This document shows, one piece after another, positions 12,174 to 13,049 of a stretch of 13,049 nt of DNA. A program made the position numbers and the translations under genes. The notes below the pieces were generated by a model. The model was given only the letters and a program-made list of their open reading frames with translations, ran no database searches and had not been told where the DNA came from. The DNA comes from an uncultured Paracoccaceae bacterium. Lineage in GTDB: Bacteria; Pseudomonadota; Alphaproteobacteria; Rhodobacterales; Rhodobacteraceae. The stretch covers positions 1 to 13,049 of the forward strand of contig CALHST010000185.1 in assembly GCA_938038825.1 (NCBI GenBank), in the 5' to 3' direction. The stretch's first letter is position 1; the number at the start of each line of letters is the position of its first letter.

Positions 12174-13049
12174 TCTGTTTCGACTGATGTCATGTTTGTC
12201 GTTTGCCATGCTCCCCTGGCAAGCCTTTCTTACAAGCTGCGCCAACTCCTCGAACTTCGCCTTTGGGTGCAATAGCCGGTCGCGCATAGCCCAAATCGCC
12301 GAGATACGCGGTTCAGGAAGCGTTGAAGCCATCACTCGGAATTTCGTCTCGACCTCACTCAATTCCATTGGCGCTTCGGGCCCGCCCCGTGCGTGCACAT
12401 CACCAGAAGAAACCAAAGTGCCATCCTTCAAGGTGACTGTGACATCAGACCAACGCCCCAACGGAAAACGTGCAGAGTGCCCGGCGGCCTCGTGCACTGC
12501 GATGCGCGGTAGTACAGCGGACACGGCCGGGTCGATTAACGCCGCGCCGGTAATCTCGGCGGGGCCAATCCCGCCGCGAACAAGCATCACAGCTAGGGCA
12601 AAGCGCAGCGAATACTGGGCCTGCGATGTCGTCGTCGGCATATCAGGGAACAACGCCGCGGCTTCTGCAAATGTGTTCACTTCGATCTGAGTGACATCCG
12701 CAACGCCAAACCCATGATCTCGCATCAACCCGGATAAGGCATCCAATGATGCGTGAGCCCAACGGCAGATTGGGTAAGGTTTGATATAGTTTCTCTCAAT
12801 GGTCCAAACATCACCCAGATCGGACCAGTGTGGGCCTGCCTCTTGCGCCTCGACCGTGATCGCCGGGGCGCCGGTAAATCCTGCTGTTGACATAAGCACA
12901 GCCATGGACCCCACCAATGCCCCCATACCCGATCCGTCGTGTAACATCGTCGGATTGGCAATCTCGCGCATCATCTGGCTGCGGGGACCGTGGTATTCCG
13001 CAATGCCAAATGCTTGGCGCAGCTGATCCGGACTGGCATCCCTAAGCCG
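12033..13049 (-). CDS. MmgE/PrpD family protein, 5' end cut by the window edge; anomalous C-terminus
   Basis: This family includes 2-methylcitrate dehydratase (PrpD) and cis-aconitate decarboxylase. About 338 residues of the C-terminal part are visible. LRQAFGIAEYHGPRSQMM enters from the edge, followed by NPTMLHDGSGMGALVG, where the paralogues have a helical cap motif, then YIKPYPICRWAHASLDAL, a family landmark, and a final alpha/beta domain (VTVTLKDGTLVSS). Family-like sequence stops near LAQLVRKACQG (about 12219). The remaining roughly 61 residues (NDKHDISRNRS onward, ending in a Phe-rich tail) are mostly the antisense of the pirin gene and look non-native. Another frame has a TGA at 12190-12192, just outside pirin, so a one-base indel or a lost stop is likely. 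Substrate and start are outside what I can see. Confidence 0.85.
   Translation of the reverse strand, partial: RLRDASPDQLRQAFGIAEYHGPRSQMMREIANPTMLHDGSGMGALVGSMAVLMSTAGFTGAPAITVEAQEAGPHWSDLGDVWTIERNYIKPYPICRWAHASLDALSGLMRDHGFGVADVTQIEVNTFAEAAALFPDMPTTTSQAQYSLRFALAVMLVRGGIGPAEITGAALIDPAVSAVLPRIAVHEAAGHSARFPLGRWSDVTVTLKDGTLVSSGDVHARGGPEAPMELSEVETKFRVMASTLPEPRISAIWAMRDRLLHPKAKFEELAQLVRKACQGSMANDKHDISRNRSPSRPCSIQFRGNRDELLIITGRQTEGAVFPITCFPIFFSLFYPVF

Overview
The window looks like part of an alphaproteobacterial chromosome, probably a marine Rhodobacterales (Roseobacter-type) bacterium. This rests on codon usage, protein style and the local combination of a tripartite tricarboxylate transporter (TTT), sugar-acid genes and a GntR/FCD regulator. 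I could not run a search, so the taxon is an inference. I see no rRNA, tRNA, CRISPR array, insertion sequence or phage gene.

Layout. From 9424 down to base 1 all genes run on the minus strand, with small gaps or overlaps, in the order tctC - tctB - tctA - isocitrate/isopropylmalate-type dehydrogenase - Asp/Glu racemase-like protein - otnK - otnC - RraA-type aldolase - aconitase homologue. The last gene is cut by the window edge. This reads as one nine-gene uptake and catabolic operon. A 257-bp spacer (9425-9681) carrying duplicated sequence motifs separates it from a divergent plus-strand pair: a GntR/FCD regulator with an apparent second winged-helix segment, and a methylglyoxal synthase overlapping it by 4 bp (ATGA). 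A 225-bp gap follows, then a pirin gene on the plus strand. Convergent with it, and overlapping its 3' end by 141 bp, is an MmgE/PrpD family gene that enters from the right edge.

How the genes may work together. OtnK and OtnC are recognisable as the 3-oxo-tetronate kinase and the 3-oxo-tetronate-4-phosphate decarboxylase, which together yield dihydroxyacetone phosphate (DHAP) and CO2. The usual partners, an OtnI isomerase and a DenD or LtnD dehydrogenase, are not in the window. Their places are taken by an NAD-type beta-hydroxyacid dehydrogenase, a racemase-like protein, an aldolase-type RraA protein and an aconitase homologue with altered pocket residues, fed by a TTT carrier. The locus may therefore encode an uncharacterised route for a hydroxylated di- or tricarboxylate, or a branched or oxidised sugar acid, that converges on OtnK/OtnC. 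Methylglyoxal synthase next to the regulator would act on the DHAP that OtnC makes.

RNA-level structure is the second notable theme. Three intercistronic gaps of the operon each hold a strong stem-loop with no T-tract, and every imperfect pair in them is a G.U wobble only in the minus-strand (operon-sense) RNA.
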